Assembly (NCBI RefSeq): GCF_024679245.1
Contig: NC_090178.1
Coordinates: 21,514,703-21,578,702 of the forward strand
DNA from: Pseudorasbora parva
Lineage: Eukaryota; Chordata; Actinopteri; Cypriniformes; Gobionidae
Length of the DNA: 64,000 nucleotides
Direction: 5' to 3'
In this document: positions 60,540 to 64,000 of the stretch, one piece after another
Position numbering within the stretch: the first letter of the stretch is position 1
Layout: the number at the start of each line of letters is the position of its first letter
Translations under genes and position numbers: made by a program
The notes under the pieces: model-generated
The model's database searches: none
The model's input: the letters and a program-made list of their open reading frames with translations, nothing else
Told to the model about the DNA's origin: nothing

Positions 60540-60938
60540 TGCCCGCGAGTCTTCTCTCAAACCCTCGGTGTGCTGTCATGCTGAGTGACACATGTTCTCC
60601 TGCCCAGCAGGTGATAGACAAAGAAGGAAGGCATGGGGCGAGGCAGAAAAGAGAGGGAAGGTAATGTCATATTAATAAACATTATGATTGGCCATTTTAG
60701 GGATGCAAATTGGAACCCCTCATGTGGCTGTCTCTTTACCTGGAGTTGTCTCCCCAGTTAGCCCAGCAGCGGGTGATCTGGGGATGGCAGAATTCAGTGG
60801 GAGGTGAAGTGGTGACCTTTTATTATTATAATTTATTTTTACACAGTTTTACACACACACACACATGCTTCAGTTAGTCAGGCTGTTTGACACATCAGCT
60901 TTGTTTCCAGTGCGAGTCCAAAACCCACATACAGCAGT

Positions 60939-61100
60939 GCTTTAAAATGATAGCTCACACAAAATTGATCATTCTGTCATCAGTTACTCACCCTCATGTC
61001 GTTCTAAACCTGTATGACTTCCTTTCTTCTGAGAAACACAAAAGAAGATTTTTTGGAAAATGTCCAGAAATTATAGTCATAGAGGTTAGGAGTGAAATGA
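60939..61100. mobile_element. TTAA-type MITE fragment
   Basis: TTTAAAATGATAGCTCACACAAAATTG followed by TCTGTCATCAGTTACTCACC, CTCATGTCGTTCTAAACCTG and AGAAACACAAAAGAAGATTT is the left half of the common TTCACCC MITE family. The right half is absent. Confidence 0.7.
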
Positions 61101-61349
61101 ATGTGAGAATGTGTAATTTGCAGGTGGACTGTCCTGTATCGGGAGCCTGACTTCCTCAAAAAAAGAAAAGAAAAGGGGGCAGTCATTTATGTATATGTAT
61201 ATAATGTACATTACCTTTCAAAAGTTTAGGTCTGTTTAAGTTTAAGTTCAACTTTCTGAAGATCCCTTGCGGGAAATTTGGATTCAGCGTAGTATTGACA
61301 TATATATAAAATACAAACCACGATATAAAACAAAAACACACAACAGTAC

Positions 61350-61511
61350 ATACACTCACCTAACGGATTATTAGGAACACCTGTTCAATTTTTCATTAAT
61401 TAAATTATCTAATCTACCAATCACATGGCAGTTACTTCAGTGCATTAAGGGGTGTGGCCCTCGTCAAGACAATCTCCTGAACTCCAAACTGAATGTCAGA
61501 ATGGGAAAGGG
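61350..61511 (+). mobile_element. Tc1-like element, terminal fragment
   Basis: It starts TACACTCACCTAACGGATTA, TTAGGAACACCTGTTC, the terminus of a common zebrafish-type Tc1-like transposon, and extends through CAATCACATGGCAGTTAC to ATGGGAAAG at 61501, the transposase start, where it is cut off. It is a different Tc1 family from the one at 1-265 and 50482. Confidence 0.75.
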
Positions 61512-62073
61512 GAGATATGTGACAAAACACATCCTTGTGGAGAACCTGTGGATATTGTCATGGAAGAAGATAAACTGCCATTTACTAGTTCTTTTAGTTA
61601 AAAAACCCACAGCTATCAGTAGTTTTATTTAGCATTGTAATGACACTGAAGATTTGTTTTTTTTTTAAATAATAAATGCGAATACTTAAAAAAAATTTTT
61701 TTTTTTTAAATGTTAGCTATTTTGGTAATGTTCCTTGAGAGCTAAAGCAGGCATAATGATTTCTAAGGATTGTGTGACACTGAAGTCTGGAGTGAAAATT
61801 CAGCTTTTCCATCACAGAAATAAATAGCATTTTAAAATATATTAAAATATAAAAAACATTTTATATTTGTATATCTATCTGTCTGTCTGCCTGCCTATGT
61901 TCTATGTTCAGGGGAAAAAATATGATTCGAAAATGATTCAGAGACTTCTCCATTCAAATAAATATAAGCTTTATATATATATTACCTTCATATAAAAAAT
62001 AGCTGCCTGGGGGTTACCAAGTCAATTTACTTACCGTAAAAGGGACTTTGATTACAGCTCTGACACATTTTAA

Positions 62074-62704
62074 AGGTTTAGTTCACTCAAAAATTAAAAT
62101 TAGCCCATGATTTACTCACCCTCAAGCCAATCCTAGGTGTATATGACATTCTTCTTTCAGACGAATAAAATCAGAGTTATTAAAAATGTCCTTGCTCTTC
62201 CAAGCTTTATAATGGTAGTGACTGTTGGGTCATTTTTGAAGTTCATTATAGTGCATCTGTCTGTTCAAAATACTTATGCTACATCTGACAACCGTAACTG
62301 GTGTGCAGTGTCCTCAAACGCTGCGTAAATTTTGAACTGGAAGAGACGCTACACTTTTTCTGTTAGTACGGAAGGCGATTACGGAATACGGAAGGCGATT
62401 AGCTGGAAGCTAGATAATTTACTTTATAAAGTTTTAAATATGGATATTTTTCTTACAAAAACACATAGCTTCGCTTCAGAAGGCCTTTATTAATCCCCCG
62501 GACCCGCGTGGAGTTCTTTATGATGGACAGATGCACTTTTTTGGACTTCAAATATGACCCAAGAGTCACTGTCATTATAAAGCTTGAAAGAGCCAGGATA
62601 TTTTTAATATAACTTTTCGAATATTTTATTCGTCTGAAAGAAATATGTCATATACACCTAGGATGACTTTAGTGGTCATTTTCATTTTTGGGTGAACTAA
62701 CCCT
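62074..62704. mobile_element. TTAA MITE, full length, long inverted arms
   Basis: TTAA at 62070-62073 and 62705-62708 flanks AGGTTTAGTTCACTCAAAAA and TTTTTGGGTGAACTAACCCT. Arms pair over much of their length: CTAGGTGTATATGACATTC with TGTCATATACACCTAGG, TTTCAGACGAATAAAAT with ATTTTATTCGTCTGAAAG, GACTGTTGGGTCATTTTTGA with ATATGACCCAAGAGTCACTG. Length 631 bp. A small direct duplication (TACGGAAGGCGATTA) lies at about 62369-62402. Non-coding. Confidence 0.92.
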
Positions 62705-62708
62705 TTAA

Positions 62709-64000
62709 GACTCTTTTGTTGCCTAAAAAAACAGACATTACTAACTAATGTAATAAATGAATTCCTCAGTCATAACCATCACTGGTAGAGGGTTATAATC
62801 ACTGAAGGTCTCATAGAGAGCACATGAGCTGGTGTGTTTGCAGGCTTTTTGTTGTTTTAACTAGACTATAAATCACAACACAACAATGAGAGGACCCGCC
62901 TGCCTTCTCAAAGTATCGTTACGAGGCCTGAAGGTCTATAAAGCGTGACGTTTAATAAATCCCAATTCCCCAGGTTTTCTATAAACTGTTGACTCTCCTT
63001 TCACAACTTCCAAACTTACTGAACAACATATATGTTAGAAGAAATGTTTGAATGTTTACTCTCGATGACCTGAACCTCCATAGTGTCCCTGCCCTCCAGG
63101 ACCCCGTCTTAAAAAAAAACAAAGATGAATAAAATAACTTGTGGTCCCATGAAAAATACATGACAGGGTAACGCTGATCTGAGGGGGCTGCGTCATAAGG
63201 TTAAAGATTCATTCATCTTTCCACAAGTCTAAATCCATTATGGATGAGCCCACAATACAGAGCATTTTGTAGAGGGGATAAGGAGCACATTCGAAGTCTG
63301 TGGATGTGTGTGTGTTGGAAGAAAAGAGACGTCTGAGTTGCTCAGTGTGGGTGGTGGTGTGAGTGAATGTATAGATCACCAGTCGCATTTTGTTGTCTAA
63401 GCATAGCCAAAGGGATTTCAGTTATCAATACTGTCTAATTGCAGCACAGTTCATCATTGCTTATCAGCGGTTCATCAATAAACATAATATTTCTGGACGG
63501 GGCATTGATGGATATGCCTGAATATTAACAGCTTGTGTCTTTGAAGTTATGAGAGGTGTTTAACATTTAAACGGAAACTCATTAAAAATCAGAAGGACTT
63601 TAAATCTCTTGTGTGTTTTCGTGCGGTTTTGAATCTCTTAACAGCTTCAGCGCTAGATTGAAAGAGATATTCCACTATGTTTTCCATTTCACTGGGTTCA
63701 ACTGTGCAGAACCATGAAAATATTTATCAGCTCCTGTCATGTGCTAGAGATATAAGATGTAATGTTTTTGCTTCTGGCTTGTTTTTTTGCTTCCATGGCT
63801 AAGCACCACATTGGCGATTTAGTGCACATACAAGCAATATGCATGTCCGGTTACAGTGAAAAATGATTCGATCCACTCTGCTGCTTTGTCGTGTGTATGT
63901 ATGTGTGTGCGCTGGTGTATTTTTGTCTTTCTCTCTTTTTGCTGAAGGATAAATAAAATGCTCTTATATGGATGTCAGAAAGTGGTGTACACTGAAGCAC
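62709..64000. other. No gene; ordered-looking region
   Basis: 63180-63560 (CAATACTGTCTAATTGCAGC, TGCTTATCAGCGGTTCATCA) is unique and free of repeat words and could be regulatory. A short open frame on the minus strand at 62979-63161 has no motif. No exon of the left-end gene is recognisable here. Confidence 0.35.

Overview
The window reads as nuclear DNA of a teleost fish, most likely a cyprinid (zebrafish, carp or goldfish type). Exons have GT-AG introns. Overall composition is AT-rich, long AT, GT and ATCT microsatellites are common, and the interspersed repeats belong to families I know from cyprinid genomes: TTAA-flanked elements that start AGGG/AGGT and often continue TTCACCC, hAT elements with CAG or TAGGG termini, Tc1-like fragments and LINE 3' tails. 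No bacterial, plasmid or organellar gene is visible.

The only host gene I can support lies at the left end on the + strand. Three in-frame exons (807-930, 2736-2852, 4637-4705) encode about 103 residues of a tetratricopeptide-type protein that I take to be the Rpl4 assembly-chaperone (Acl4-like) family. Its earlier exons lie left of the window, and no later exon is recognisable in the remaining 59 kb. The rest is therefore either a very long 3' intron or a gene-poor intergenic tract. A few islands of non-repetitive, ordered-looking sequence (about 6.4, 17.7, 36.9, 45.3, 60.2 and 63.4 kb) could be regulatory, but this cannot be shown from one sequence.

From 6.9 to 62.7 kb the window is mostly transposable elements, many nested. 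Nest A (12.55-15.3 kb) is three deep: a THAP-bearing TTAA element is split by a hAT with an exact 8-bp target duplication, and the hAT is split by another TTAA element. Nest B (18.3-20.0 kb) is a TTAA element split by a palindromic MITE. Nest C (22.9-26.8 kb) is a long inverted-repeat element holding two hATs inserted in one AT microsatellite. Nest D (29.3-31.2 kb) is a hAT-like element holding a chimeric TTAA element. Nest E (31.65-32.7 kb) is a MITE split by a long-TIR element. Nest F (39.65-43.1 kb) is again at least three deep. Beyond lie a rearranged Ty3/gypsy integrase remnant (43.6-44.2 kb), a second THAP-bearing TTAA family (46.4-47.6 kb), an internally deleted Tc1-like element (50.5-50.9 kb), a 4-kb complex of repeated non-coding modules (53.4-57.7 kb), a foldback element (58.6-59.5 kb), and MITEs and a Tc1 terminus near the right end. 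A 1.16-kb ATCT/ATCC tetranucleotide array sits at 35.2-36.3 kb.

The most interesting signal is a shared design among the TTAA elements. Two separate families carry remnants of a THAP zinc finger (C-x4-C ... C-x2-H), one of them with all four zinc ligands intact. A third family carries an acidic exon starting near QPYIFDPES, and a fourth carries an unidentified cysteine-rich reading frame. Several of these short coding pieces run directly into a splice-donor-like GT. This fits decayed Kolobok-superfamily transposons (TTAA target, THAP domain) whose non-autonomous derivatives keep first exons and donors.
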